DNA of 64,000 nucleotides from Sva-07 sp963717385 (GTDB taxonomy: Bacteria; Actinomycetota; Acidimicrobiia; Acidimicrobiales; Ilumatobacteraceae): the NCBI GenBank assembly GCA_963717385.1, contig CAVQWE010000006.1:1-64000 (forward strand), given 5' to 3'. The first letter of the stretch is position 1. Every line of letters begins with the position of its first letter. Both the position numbers and the translations under genes were made by a program. Below are positions 1-12,816 of the stretch, piece after piece. The notes beneath the pieces were generated by a model. It did no database searches, was not told the origin of the DNA, and saw only the letters and a program-made list of their open reading frames with translations.

Positions 1-1
1 T

Positions 2-574
2 GACGGTTATGCGACCGGTTCGTCGATGCTCCCGCAGAAGAAGAATCCAGACATCGCTGAGCTGGCCCGTGGCAAGAGCGGCCGGTTGATCGGCAATCTC
101 ACGGGTCTGCTCGCCACGCTGAAGGGGTTGCCGCTGGCCTACAACCGCGATCTCCAGGAGGACAAGGAGCCGTTGTTCGACTCGGTCGAGCAGGTGACGC
201 TGGCCGTTGCGGCGCTCACCGGCATGATCGCCACGGCCACCTTCGTCCCCGAGGCGATGCAGGCGGCCGCCGACGAGGAGACGACTGCAGCGACCGATCT
301 CGCGGAGCATCTCGTTCGTGCCGGGGTGCCCTTCCGCGAGGCCCATGCCGTCGTGGGTGCACACATCAGGGCGACGCTCGCAGGTGAGGGCACGCTGCGC
401 GAACTCGTCGCGGCCGACCCACGGCTGGGACCCGACGCGGCAGCGCTGGTCGGTCCTGGTCTCGGCGTGCGAATGCGGACGTCCCGCGGGGCAGCGGGCC
501 CGGCCGCGCTCCCGGTCCAGTTGGAGTCGTACCGCGCCATGCTGGCTCGCGATGCGGAGCGCCTGGACGTGTGA
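2..574 (+). CDS. argH: Argininosuccinate lyase, C-terminal part (5' truncated)
   Basis: Catalyses argininosuccinate to arginine plus fumarate, the last step of arginine synthesis, as a cytosolic tetramer of the fumarase/aspartase superfamily. The frame is already open at base 2, so the gene begins outside the window. The first visible residues carry the superfamily signature GSSMLPQKKNPD, whose first serine is the catalytic base in the family. About 190 residues follow (a full enzyme is about 460). The apparent ATG at 26 lies inside this signature and is not a start. The TGA at 572-574 overlaps the GTG start of the next gene, suggesting translational coupling. Confidence 0.95.
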   Translation, partial: DGYATGSSMLPQKKNPDIAELARGKSGRLIGNLTGLLATLKGLPLAYNRDLQEDKEPLFDSVEQVTLAVAALTGMIATATFVPEAMQAAADEETTAATDLAEHLVRAGVPFREAHAVVGAHIRATLAGEGTLRELVAADPRLGPDAAALVGPGLGVRMRTSRGAAGPAALPVQLESYRAMLARDAERLDV

Positions 575-1131
575 GGCTCACACGGTTGTCCTCGGGGTGG
601 TTCGCTCGCGATGCGCCGGTCGTCGCGAGGGACCTCCTCGGCAAGATCCTCGTGGTCGAGCGTGATGGGACCCGTGTCGGCGGCCGGATCGTGGAGACCG
701 AGGCGTACACGCAGGACGACGCGGCGAGCCATTCGTTCGGGGGGCCGACGCCACGGAACTCGGTGATGTTCGGTCGGGCGGGGAGGCTGTACGTGTACCT
801 GAGCTACGGCATCCACTGCTGCGCAAACGTGGTCACGGGCCCCGAGGGCGACGGCCAGGCGGTGCTGCTGCGGGCGGTCGTACCAGTCACCGGGACGGAG
901 GTGATGCGTGAGCGTCGATCGGGACGAGCGGATCGTGATCTGGCGAACGGCCCGGGGAAGCTCTGCCAGGCCTTCGCAATTGGGTTGTCCGACACCGGCG
1001 TCGACCTCACCCGCCTCCGGTCGCCGGTCCGGATCGCTGCCGACGGCACACCGCCCCCGACCGATCCCCTGGTGGGCCCGCGTGTTGGTATCACCAAGGC
1101 CACGGAGACGCCATGGCGCTTCCGTGGTTGA
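571..1131 (+). CDS. mpg: 3-methyladenine DNA glycosylase (AAG/Mpg family)
   Basis: Removes alkylated purines such as 3-methyladenine and hypoxanthine to start base excision repair. The 186-residue product has the family core: an N-terminal DLLGK segment, VGGRIVETEAY (the Glu is the family catalytic residue), GRAGRLYVYLSYGIHCC and the NGPGKLCQA block. The length fits bacterial members (180-210). The GTG start at 571 overlaps the argH stop by four bases. No signal peptide or membrane segment is present. Family assignment is firm; substrate preference cannot be read from the sequence. Confidence 0.93.
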   Translation: MRLTRLSSGWFARDAPVVARDLLGKILVVERDGTRVGGRIVETEAYTQDDAASHSFGGPTPRNSVMFGRAGRLYVYLSYGIHCCANVVTGPEGDGQAVLLRAVVPVTGTEVMRERRSGRADRDLANGPGKLCQAFAIGLSDTGVDLTRLRSPVRIAADGTPPPTDPLVGPRVGITKATETPWRFRG

Positions 1132-1143
1132 TGATGAGTGCTG

Positions 1144-1419
1144 CTATGCGCCCAAGTACTTGAGGATGATCGGCACGGCGTCGCCGACGTTCAGGATCGG
1201 ACGCACGTCGAATTCGAGCCACTGGGCGTATGCCGTGACCGTCTCGTAGACGACCGCCAGATCGCTCTCGCTCGTGATCACCATGCCGCCGCCGCCGGGA
1301 TACACATAGTGAGCGACCGTTCCGGACATCTCACCGCGTTCACCGAACTCCTTCATCAGTGCGGCCGTCGACTCCTTTGAGCCAGCCGACGGGGCGGTGG
1401 TGTAGTGAATGACGTACAT
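1144..1419 (-). CDS. DUF3303-like small protein
   Basis: A 91-residue protein beginning MYVIHYTTAP, resembling the DUF3303 family (small alpha/beta barrel-like proteins of unknown function, from memory of the family). I chose the ATG at 1417-1419 because a perfect AGGAGG lies just upstream (1423-1428 on the reverse strand), although the frame stays open further. It converges on mpg with a 12-base gap. A CRP-like palindrome lies about 80-105 bases upstream of the start. No cofactor motif is visible; the motif VAHYVYPGGGGMVI is typical of the family. Function unknown. Confidence 0.75.
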   Translation of the reverse strand: MYVIHYTTAPSAGSKESTAALMKEFGERGEMSGTVAHYVYPGGGGMVITSESDLAVVYETVTAYAQWLEFDVRPILNVGDAVPIILKYLGA

Positions 1420-1497
1420 GGGTTCCTCCTGGATCGCATGATGGCCCGACGCCCTCGTGGCGCGGGTCCAGCAACTGACTACACCTCGGACAGAAGC

Positions 1498-1525
1498 GTT
1501 GTCTGTGATCCCGATCACAGACAAC
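1498..1525. promoter_or_regulatory. Perfect inverted repeat resembling a CRP/FNR-family operator
   Basis: GTTGTCTGTGATC and GATCACAGACAAC are perfect 13-base inverted repeats separated by CC. The core is TGTGA-N6-TCACA, the classic CRP-family recognition pattern. It lies in the gap upstream of the DUF3303-like gene and downstream of the DUF2332-like gene. It could alternatively act as a hairpin behind the latter, but there is no T-tract on the reverse strand. Confidence 0.6.
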
Positions 1526-1563
1526 GTCGGCCGGCCGAGGGCGGTGCGCAAGGCCGCGTCGAG

Positions 1564-2658
1564 TCAGCGCCAGTGCATCCAGAAGCCGTGGGGATGCACC
1601 GTGGCGAGATGGTCGACGAACCGCTTGCCGTCACGCCAGCGAACCATCGACAACACGGTGCGGTGTGCGCTCTTCGGATCCGGCTCGTTCGGGAGTTCGG
1701 GAATGTGAGCCGGGGCCTCCGCGTAGACCCAAGAGATGTCGCGGGTGGTGGCGATGCGCTCGAGTTCGGCGAGGTACGCGGTCCGCTCGGCGGATGTGAG
1801 GTAGTTCAACACCCACGAGTTCATGACGACGGGGTGCGCGTGCGCGCCGACCCGCTCGATCGCCGGACCGAGCGACGTGACGGCGTCGCCGGCCAGGATC
1901 TCCGGTGGGTTGGCCCGAGCGATGTCGATCGCCGCGACCAGTCGATGGAAACGGTCGGCCTGGTCCGGCCAGACGCATGCCTCGAGCCAGTGCGCTTCGC
2001 CGTCGTCGGTCACGTCGATCGGTCGCTGGTCGATCCCACAGCGTGCAGTGATCGTCGGAATCGCCGTCGGGACGGGGACGTCACCGGTCGCGTCGACCGT
2101 GATCGTGACCGTCGACGGACCACCGACGGCCCGCTCGATGCCATCGGGGCCCCGGTACCGGTACTCGTACCGGTCGAGCAGCAGGTTCAGCCCGCCGCTG
2201 GTGCCCACGTCGAGCAATCCGAGTGCTCCGACCTCGTCACCGAGCAGACCGAGCGCCGGCAGCAACGACCCGCAGCGGCCCACCTCGTTGGTCTGCGTGG
2301 TCCGTGTGAACAGCAGCTGCACGAGCCGCTCGTGGTGCAGCCCGACGAAGCTCGTGAACGTCGAGGCGAGCGCTCGGTCGGTCGGCGACCGCGGGACGGC
2401 GGTCAGGTTCGGGTACCAGTCCGCCAACGGGTGCTGGGGGTGTTCGATCACCAGCTCGTGCACGCAGGCGAACAGCAGCACCGGGAGACGCTGAGTGGGC
2501 GGTGCATGTCGCAGCAGTCCGTACAGCTGCCTGTCGCGGGCGATGACGGTGGACAGTGCTGCATACAGCGGTGCTCGCGGGCTCGACGTGGTGGCGAAGT
2601 GCTCGAAATGCCGCCTGAGTTCGTCAGCAACGAGTGATTCATCCACCGGGCCGGTCAC
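1564..2658 (-). CDS. DUF2332 family protein
   Basis: A 364-residue soluble protein matching the actinobacterial/proteobacterial DUF2332 family by overall pattern: an N-terminal helical part with SSPLY-like text (SSPRAPLYAAL), and a glycine-rich LLDVGTSGGLNLLLDRY segment at about 148-164, typical of the family and reminiscent of a methyltransferase motif I. The molecular function is not established to my knowledge. It ends with a run of aromatic residues (HGFWMHW). It is divergent from tyrS with 26 bases between the start codons, so the two probably share a compact promoter region. Confidence 0.8.
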   Translation of the reverse strand: MTGPVDESLVADELRRHFEHFATTSSPRAPLYAALSTVIARDRQLYGLLRHAPPTQRLPVLLFACVHELVIEHPQHPLADWYPNLTAVPRSPTDRALASTFTSFVGLHHERLVQLLFTRTTQTNEVGRCGSLLPALGLLGDEVGALGLLDVGTSGGLNLLLDRYEYRYRGPDGIERAVGGPSTVTITVDATGDVPVPTAIPTITARCGIDQRPIDVTDDGEAHWLEACVWPDQADRFHRLVAAIDIARANPPEILAGDAVTSLGPAIERVGAHAHPVVMNSWVLNYLTSAERTAYLAELERIATTRDISWVYAEAPAHIPELPNEPDPKSAHRTVLSMVRWRDGKRFVDHLATVHPHGFWMHWR

Positions 2659-2684
2659 GGCGTGACAGTACCCTTGGTAGACGT

Positions 2685-3965
2685 ATGTCTGGCACCGATC
2701 TCATCGCCGAACTCAAGGCGCGCAACCTCATCCACGACTCGACCGACAGAGAGGCGTTGCGAAGCGCCGTTTCTGACGGGCCGGTGGCGATCTACTACGG
2801 GTGCGACCCCACAGCCGACAGCTTGCACGTCGGCAACTTGATCGGCCTCATCGTGTTGCGGCGGTTCCAGGATGCTGGACACCGGCCAATTGCACTCGCC
2901 GGTGGCGCCACCGGAATGATCGGCGATCCGGGCGGACGCTCGGAGGAGCGCAACCTGCTCGACGAGGAGACGTTGAACCACAATGTCGCCAAGATCAAGG
3001 AGCAGCTGGGCCGGATCGTCGATCTCGACCCGGCAGGCGGTGCGGGCACGGGAGCACTGGTGGACAACCGTGACTGGACACAACCGATGACTGCGCTCGA
3101 GTTCCTGCGTGACGTCGGCAAGTACGTCACGGTGAACCAGATGCTGGCTCGTGAGAGCGTCAAGCAGCGGATCAACTCCGAGCATGGGATCTCATTCACC
3201 GAGTTCAGCTACATGTTGCTGCAGGCGAACGACTACCTGTGGCTGCACGACAACCTCGACTGCACGATCCAGATCGGGGGTTCGGACCAGTGGGGCAACA
3301 TCCTCTCGGGCGTCGACTTCATCCGTCGCAAGCGAGGCGCCCACGTGCATGCGTTCTCGTGGCCGCTGCTCACCGCAGCTGACGGCACCAAGCTCGGCAA
3401 GACGACCGGCGCCCGCGTGTGGCTCGACGCCGACAAGACCACGCCGTACCAGTTCCGTCAGCACTGGATTCAGACCGCCGACGAACTCGTCGAATCGCAG
3501 TTGCTCACCTTCTCGTTGCAGCCGATCGAACAGATCCGTGCGGTCCTCACCGAGCACAACGAGGCACCCCACCTGCGCTTCGGGCAACGAGCCCTCGCCG
3601 ACGAGATGACTGCACTCGTCCACGGTGCTCCTGCGGCGATCGCTGCTGCTGAAGCTGCCGAGTTGCTCTTCGCCAGCGATCCTGCAGCAGCGTCACGGGA
3701 GGCCTTTGCAACGATCGCTGCGGAGATCCCCTCGTCCCGGGTGGCTGCCGACGACCTGTCCGACCCGATCGCGGTGTTCGTCGCGGCCGGCTTGGCATCG
3801 TCGAACGGCGACGCCCGGCGGTCGCTGGCCCAGCGATCGTTCTATGCAAACGGAGTGCAACTCGACGAGAACTCCCTGCTCAGCGACCAGAAACTGATCC
3901 ACGGGAAGTACCTCTTGCTCCGCAAGGGCAAGAAGTCGCACCACCTCGCCGAAATATTTTCCTGA
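2685..3965 (+). CDS. tyrS: Tyrosine-tRNA ligase
   Basis: Charges tRNA-Tyr with tyrosine. The 426-residue class I synthetase has the HIGH-type motif as HVGN (48-51), the YYGCDPTADSLHVG block, and the KMSKS-type loop as KLGKT (236-240), followed by a C-terminal S4 RNA-binding domain (about 355-426, with the NG-x-V-x-L segment NGVQLDENSLL). I chose the ATG at 2685 because the frame extends only into spacer upstream, and MSGTDLIAELKARNLI matches the expected N-terminus. It ends just before the rRNA operon promoter region. Confidence 0.96.
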   Translation: MSGTDLIAELKARNLIHDSTDREALRSAVSDGPVAIYYGCDPTADSLHVGNLIGLIVLRRFQDAGHRPIALAGGATGMIGDPGGRSEERNLLDEETLNHNVAKIKEQLGRIVDLDPAGGAGTGALVDNRDWTQPMTALEFLRDVGKYVTVNQMLARESVKQRINSEHGISFTEFSYMLLQANDYLWLHDNLDCTIQIGGSDQWGNILSGVDFIRRKRGAHVHAFSWPLLTAADGTKLGKTTGARVWLDADKTTPYQFRQHWIQTADELVESQLLTFSLQPIEQIRAVLTEHNEAPHLRFGQRALADEMTALVHGAPAAIAAAEAAELLFASDPAAASREAFATIAAEIPSSRVAADDLSDPIAVFVAAGLASSNGDARRSLAQRSFYANGVQLDENSLLSDQKLIHGKYLLLRKGKKSHHLAEIFS

Positions 3966-3971
3966 GGGGTG

Positions 3972-3999
3972 TTGCAAAGCACTACGGCGGTGCTATCTT
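3972..3999 (+). promoter_or_regulatory. Candidate rRNA promoter
   Basis: TTGCAA at 3972-3977 and TATCTT at 3994-3999 are separated by 16 bases. Each hexamer matches the housekeeping sigma consensus at four of six positions. It sits immediately after the tyrS stop and about 390 bases before 16S, a usual distance for actinobacterial rrn promoters. Assigned by pattern only. Confidence 0.4.
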
Positions 4000-4110
4000 T
4001 TAACTCCGCCTCACGGAAGGATCTACTCCTCCGGAAAGGCCACTCGGCACCAACGCCGACCGCAGGAAACCCGCAAGGCAATCCCCGGTCCTGGTGCGTG
4101 CCTGAGCTTC

Positions 4111-4124
4111 GGCTCCTTGAAAAC
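4111..4124 (+). promoter_or_regulatory. boxA-like antitermination site in the rRNA leader
   Basis: GGCTCCTTGAAAAC here recurs with one change (GGCTCCTTGAGAAC) in the 16S-23S spacer at 6156-6169. Duplicate copies in leader and spacer are what Nus-factor boxA sites show in rRNA operons. Confidence 0.55.
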
Positions 4125-4386
4125 GGAAGAGAAGACAGAACGCCAGTGCGGGCAGTACGCGCCCATCCTTCGGGGTGGACACGGAACTGTCTGTCAATTT
4201 CTGCTGTCGCCTACCCTGGCGGCAGCAACCATGGTTATCGGCCGTTCCACGCTTTGTACAGTGGATCGGCCAAACAGCAAGGACGTATCGTCCACATGAG
4301 TCTTTCCCGACTCGGACGATGCGCTCGCTGACTATCGTTGCTGACTCGAACAACCACTTCGGTGGACGGGAGAGTTGGCCACGTTT

Positions 4387-5912
<1,526 letters not shown>

Positions 5913-6155
5913 AGTGCTTCTCCACTCGATGATCGACACATGTTCGATCCGGGTGCGAGACACACCTGTTGGTGCACTGGTGGGCTGTCGACGTAACGAT
6001 CGGAGATCGAGGGACTTGTCCCTCTCGCCGACACGTACAACGGCGGTTACCGTCTTCTCTTCCGTTTTGAGGGAGTTGTTCCCTCACACCCCAGCGTTGA
6101 GCTGGCCCTGCACTCGAGTTTCTCGGGCACGTGTGGTCAGCGCCGCTGGTTCGGT

Positions 6156-6169
6156 GGCTCCTTGAGAAC
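6156..6169 (+). promoter_or_regulatory. boxA-like site in the 16S-23S spacer
   Basis: GGCTCCTTGAGAAC, matching the leader copy at 4111-4124 in 13 of 14 positions. The CCTTGAGAACT form is common in actinobacterial spacers. Confidence 0.55.
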
Positions 6170-6171
6170 TG

Positions 6172-6187
6172 CAGAGCAAGCACGAGC
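6172..6187 (+). other. 23S processing stem, 5' arm
   Basis: These 16 bases (containing AGAGCAAGCACGAGC) are exactly complementary to 9319-9334 just after 23S. Pairing would enclose 23S in a long stem, the standard RNase III-type processing substrate. Confidence 0.8.
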
Positions 6188-6239
6188 ATCTTTTCGGACG
6201 ACCTTCGGGTCGTCCAATGAACGAGATAACTTGTTCTTT

Positions 6240-9314
<3,075 letters not shown>

Positions 9315-9318
9315 AACA

Positions 9319-9334
9319 GCTCGTGCTTGCTCTG
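9319..9334 (+). other. 23S processing stem, 3' arm
   Basis: GCTCGTGCTTGCTCT plus one base, perfect complement of 6172-6187. Lies in the 56-base 23S-5S spacer (9315-9370), which otherwise holds no feature. Confidence 0.8.
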
Positions 9335-9370
9335 GAGTCCTTGAGGGGGTCACCTCTCATTGACAACTGA

Positions 9371-9487
<117 letters not shown>

Positions 9488-9498
9488 TTTCGATCGAG

Positions 9499-9540
9499 GA
9501 ACGCACTGCCCGGGTTTGCCGGCAGTGCGTTCTTCGCGTT
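9499..9540 (+). terminator. Rho-independent-type terminator of the rRNA operon
   Basis: GAACGCACTGCC (9499-9510) and GGCAGTGCGTTC (9521-9532) form a perfect 12-pair stem with a 10-base loop, followed by a T-rich but not pure tail (TTCGCGTTTTCG). Confidence 0.8.
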
Positions 9541-9592
9541 TTCGCCCCGGTTCGCCGCCGATGGGGCCCATCGAGCCGTAGCATGGCGACCC

Positions 9593-10612
9593 ATGTCTTC
9601 CGGCTCGAACTCCCGTCCACCGCGCCGCAACGACTCCGGTTCACGCGGTTCGTCTCGCCCGTCGGGCAAGCCTGGGTCGTCGAGTCGTTCGGGCAAGCCT
9701 GGGTCGTCGAGCCGTTCCGGTGGTCGCGGTCGTGACGATCGTTCGAGCGATCAGCGAGGCCGGCCGAAGCCGCGGCCGATGACCGAGGCCGAGCGCCGTT
9801 CGAAGGCGGTCAAGGAACGTCGGGCGCCGCGTGCTCCTCAGGATCCCGACCTCGAGCGCCGCAAAATCGAAGAGCGCACGACCGAGCAGTGGATCGACGA
9901 AGGGTCGGTTCGGCGTGAAGCATCCAGAGCGGCACAGCGTGCATCGAGCGGCGACAGCTCGTCGACTCGACGGGCACCGAAGCCGCTCGATCCAGAGGTG
10001 GCAGCTGAACTCAGCGCGGCGCTCGGGTCACAACGGGGTGCACGGCTCACCGACCGTTTGGCGCAGGCATCCGAAGCGCTCGACCGTGAGCGATTCCAGG
10101 AGGCGCGCCGGATCGCCACCGCAATCGCCAAAGAGGCGCCATCGGTTGCTGCAGCGCACGAACTCGTCGGCCTCGCCAGCTACCGGCTCGGCCTCTACAA
10201 GCAGGCCGCATCGGCGCTCGAGGCTGCACAGGCGCTTCACGACGATCCGGCCCTGCTTCCGGTGATCGCTGATTGTCATCGGGCGCAACGACGGTGGGCA
10301 GCGGTCGATCTGGTGTGGACCGAGATCAAGGAGTCGTCCCCGAGCCACGAGATCATGGCCGAGGGTCGCATGGTGGCTGCCGGTGCGCTCGCCGATCAGG
10401 ACGACCTCCGAGGAGCGCTCGAGGTGATGCAGCCTGCGACCAAGCGACCGAAGGTCGTCCGCGACTTCAATCTGCGCCAGTGGTACGTGCTTGCTGACCT
10501 GTACGACCAGTTGGGCGACCCGATCAGCGCTCGGCGCTGGTTCTCGGCCATCCTCGAGTTCGACAACGAGTTCGGCGACGTGAACGACCGCCTTCGCGGC
10601 CTGGGCCGATAG
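9593..10612 (+). CDS. TPR-like protein with a basic, Ser/Gly-rich N-terminal tail
   Basis: A 339-residue protein not assigned to a named family. Residues 1-150 are low complexity, rich in Ser, Gly, Arg and Pro, and include a duplicated unit SGKPGSSSR. Residues 150-335 are helical with tetratricopeptide-like pairs (for example AAAHELVGLASYRLGLYKQAASALEAA and LRQWYVLADLYDQLGDPISARRWFSAILE). No signal peptide. It is the first gene after the rRNA operon and precedes a Nudix gene by 10 bases. The tail could bind RNA or ribosomes by charge, which is only inference. Confidence 0.7.
   Translation: MSSGSNSRPPRRNDSGSRGSSRPSGKPGSSSRSGKPGSSSRSGGRGRDDRSSDQRGRPKPRPMTEAERRSKAVKERRAPRAPQDPDLERRKIEERTTEQWIDEGSVRREASRAAQRASSGDSSSTRRAPKPLDPEVAAELSAALGSQRGARLTDRLAQASEALDRERFQEARRIATAIAKEAPSVAAAHELVGLASYRLGLYKQAASALEAAQALHDDPALLPVIADCHRAQRRWAAVDLVWTEIKESSPSHEIMAEGRMVAAGALADQDDLRGALEVMQPATKRPKVVRDFNLRQWYVLADLYDQLGDPISARRWFSAILEFDNEFGDVNDRLRGLGR
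9662..9715 (+). repeat. 27-bp tandem duplication inside the TPR-like gene
   Basis: Copies at 9662-9688 and 9689-9715 differ at one base and each begin TCGGGCAAGCCTGGGTCGTC. The repeat is in frame, adding nine residues to the disordered tail. Confidence 0.9.
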
Positions 10613-10622
10613 CGGTTCGCAC

Positions 10623-11057
10623 ATGCCGAGCGCGAACTTTCGGGCCGGTGTCGTCGCGGTGGTCATCAACTCGCATGACGAGGTGCTCGCCTTCGAGCGC
10701 AGCGACATCCCCGACGCTTGGCAGCTGCCTCAGGGCGGGATCGATGTCGGAGAGACGCCGTTCGACGCTGCGTGGAGGGAGCTCAGCGAGGAGACCGGGC
10801 TGGGCTCGAGCGAGGTCGAACTGGTCGGCGAGCACCCGATGTGGATGGCCTACGAGTTCCCCGGTCACGTGCGGTCCGAAGGCAAGCGACTCGGACAGGT
10901 GCAACGATGGTTCTTCTTCCGAGCGCTGTCCGACGAGGTGGAGCCGACCCCTGATGGCGTCGAGTTCGTGGCATGGCGTTGGGTTCCACGTGCGTGGCTG
11001 ATCGAGCAGGTCGTGCCCTTCCGCCGTCAGGTGTACCAGGCCGTGCTGACCTCGTGA
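10623..11057 (+). CDS. Nudix hydrolase (RppH/Ap4A-hydrolase-like)
   Basis: Hydrolyses a nucleoside diphosphate linked to another moiety. The complete Nudix box G-x5-E-x7-REL-x-EE-x-GL is at residues 38-60 (GGIDVGETPFDAAWRELSEE onward). The preceding WQLPQGG and the late VQRWFFFRAL segment are the pattern of RppH/dinucleoside polyphosphate hydrolases, so an RNA 5'-pyrophosphohydrolase or Ap4A hydrolase is plausible. 144 residues, typical size. Its TGA overlaps the GTG start of rarA. Confidence 0.85.
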   Translation: MPSANFRAGVVAVVINSHDEVLAFERSDIPDAWQLPQGGIDVGETPFDAAWRELSEETGLGSSEVELVGEHPMWMAYEFPGHVRSEGKRLGQVQRWFFFRALSDEVEPTPDGVEFVAWRWVPRAWLIEQVVPFRRQVYQAVLTS

Positions 11058-12355
11058 CCGACGACCTGTTCGCTGTGGCTGCCGAGGAACAGCGTCGCGC
11101 ACGTGCGCCCCTTGCCGCCAGGCTCCGACCGCGCACGATCGACGACGTGGTCGGCCAAGACCACCTCGTCGGGCCCGGCAAGCCGCTGCGGCGCCTCGTC
11201 GAGACCGATCGCCTGACCTCAGCTCTGCTGTGGGGACCACCGGGCACCGGAAAGACCACGCTTGCTCTCGCAGTTGCTGGCAGCACCGACCGAGCGTTCG
11301 AACAGCTCTCGGCGGTGAACGCCGGGGTCAAGGACGTTCGCGAGACCATCGAACGGGCGCGTCAACGCCTGGGCGAGCGCGGCCAAGGAACCATCTTGTT
11401 CCTCGACGAGATCCACCGATTCTCCAAGTCACAACAAGATGCGCTCCTCCCCGCAGTCGAGGACGGAACGCTCACGCTGATCGGGGCGACCACCGAGAAC
11501 CCGTTCTTCGAGGTCAATGCCCCGCTTCGCAGCCGTTCGACCCTGTTCAGGCTCGAACCGCTCGACCGGCCGGCGATCGAAACCTTGGTACACCGGGGCC
11601 TCGAAGCGGAAGGGGCATCTGCGGATCACGAGGCACTCGTCCTCCTGGTCGACCGGGCAGGCGGCGATGGACGTCAAGTGCTCACGGCGCTGGAAGTGTC
11701 GTGTGCGCTGGCTGGCTACGGCCACGTCGAGTTGGAGCACGTCGAGGCCGCACTCGGAACCACCGCGCTGCGATACGGGCGCGACGATCACTACGACGTG
11801 GTGAGCGCGTTCATCAAGTCGATGCGCGGCTCCGACCCTGACGCCGCGGTGTATTGGCTCGCACGGATGCTCGAAGCCGGCGAGGACGCTCGGTTCATCG
11901 CCCGGCGCATGATCGTCTTCGCATCCGAAGACGTCGGCCTCGCCGACAGCGCAGCGTTGCAGGTGGCGGTCGCCGCAGGCCATGCGCTCGAGCACGTCGG
12001 ACTCCCCGAGGCGCAATTGAATCTGTCGCAGGCAGCGATCTATCTGGCGACAGCGCCCAAGAGCAATCGGGCGGCACTGGCGATCTGGAACGCCCGATCA
12101 GATGTTCGCGATGGTGCGGTCGGCGAAGTCCCGCCACATCTGCGAGACGCTCACTATCAGGGTGCTGCGGCGATCGGCCACGGCGAGGGTTACGACTATC
12201 CTCACGATCATGCCTCGGGAACCGTTGCCCAGCAGTACCTCCCAGATGCACTGCGCGAACGACACTGGTACGAACCGAGCGTCCACGGCGACGAAGCCGA
12301 CATCGGTGATCGGATGAAACAGCGACGTACAGGCGAACCCGGAAGTGCGTCATGA
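11054..12355 (+). CDS. rarA: Replication-associated recombination protein RarA (MgsA), AAA+ ATPase
   Basis: Clamp-loader-like AAA+ ATPase of the RarA/MgsA/WRNIP1 family, acting at stalled replication forks. 433 residues: RLRPRTIDDVVGQDHLVGPG at the N-terminus, Walker A GPPGTGKT (61-68), Walker B ILFLDEIHRF (about 114-123), sensor-1 GATTENPFFEVN, then the tetramerisation region with GRDDHYDVVSAFIKSMRGSD. I chose the GTG at 11054 because it overlaps the Nudix stop (GTGA) and begins the family text TDDLF; the frame stays open upstream. Its stop overlaps the ATG of the next gene. Confidence 0.93.
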   Translation: MTDDLFAVAAEEQRRARAPLAARLRPRTIDDVVGQDHLVGPGKPLRRLVETDRLTSALLWGPPGTGKTTLALAVAGSTDRAFEQLSAVNAGVKDVRETIERARQRLGERGQGTILFLDEIHRFSKSQQDALLPAVEDGTLTLIGATTENPFFEVNAPLRSRSTLFRLEPLDRPAIETLVHRGLEAEGASADHEALVLLVDRAGGDGRQVLTALEVSCALAGYGHVELEHVEAALGTTALRYGRDDHYDVVSAFIKSMRGSDPDAAVYWLARMLEAGEDARFIARRMIVFASEDVGLADSAALQVAVAAGHALEHVGLPEAQLNLSQAAIYLATAPKSNRAALAIWNARSDVRDGAVGEVPPHLRDAHYQGAAAIGHGEGYDYPHDHASGTVAQQYLPDALRERHWYEPSVHGDEADIGDRMKQRRTGEPGSAS

Positions 12356-12816
12356 CCGCTGGTGAACTGGTACTCATCGTCGCGGCGGTGCTGTGTGCGA
12401 TCGGTTTCGCGGCATTGATCGTGGTGCTCTTGCGAGTGCTCGACACCTTGCGCGATGTGCGACGAGAAGTCGACCAGCTGCGTATGGAGACCACCCCGTT
12501 GATCCGCGAACTCCTCGAGACCACCGACGAAGCGCGCGCCACCGTCGACGAGGCACGCGCCGACCTCGAGCGTTTCGACCGGGTACTCGGCTCGGCTGAG
12601 GCGATCGGCGATGCCGTCGGCGGAAGAGTCGCTCGCACCACCTTTTCGTCACCGATGATCAAAGCGGCTGGTCTCGCCCGAGGGACATCCCGCACGATCT
12701 CACGACTGCGAGGAGCGCCGAAGCAAGCGTCCTTGGCACCGGTCACCGTCACATCCTTCGAGACGGCCGTGGAGATCGATCCGGTCGAACCCTCACGACG
12801 CAGGAAGCGAGCATGA
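12352..12816 (+). CDS. DUF948-like membrane-anchored protein
   Basis: 154 residues: one N-terminal membrane segment (about 6-28, LVLIVAAVLCAIGFAALIVVLL), then a long helical region rich in Arg, Asp and Glu (about 30-85) likely to form a coiled coil, then a basic C-terminal tail. The pattern matches DUF948 proteins that follow rarA in many actinobacteria. ATGA overlap with rarA and with the next gene indicates an operon. Function unknown. Confidence 0.7.
   Translation: MTAGELVLIVAAVLCAIGFAALIVVLLRVLDTLRDVRREVDQLRMETTPLIRELLETTDEARATVDEARADLERFDRVLGSAEAIGDAVGGRVARTTFSSPMIKAAGLARGTSRTISRLRGAPKQASLAPVTVTSFETAVEIDPVEPSRRRKRA

Larger units (their letters stand above)
3966..4386 (+). other. rRNA operon promoter and leader region
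   Basis: 421 bases between tyrS and mature 16S with no supported gene. It holds a promoter candidate at the tyrS-proximal end, a boxA-like antitermination site at 4111-4124 and several short hairpins. Short open frames here have no ribosome sites or family resemblance. The 5' partner of a 16S processing stem should lie in the last 80 bases, but I could not find a long convincing match to the spacer after 16S. Confidence 0.7.

Noticed and set aside
5940..5960. Possible tRNA T-arm (GTTCGATCC) in the 16S-23S spacer
   Set aside because: No acceptor, D-arm or anticodon arm can be folded around it.
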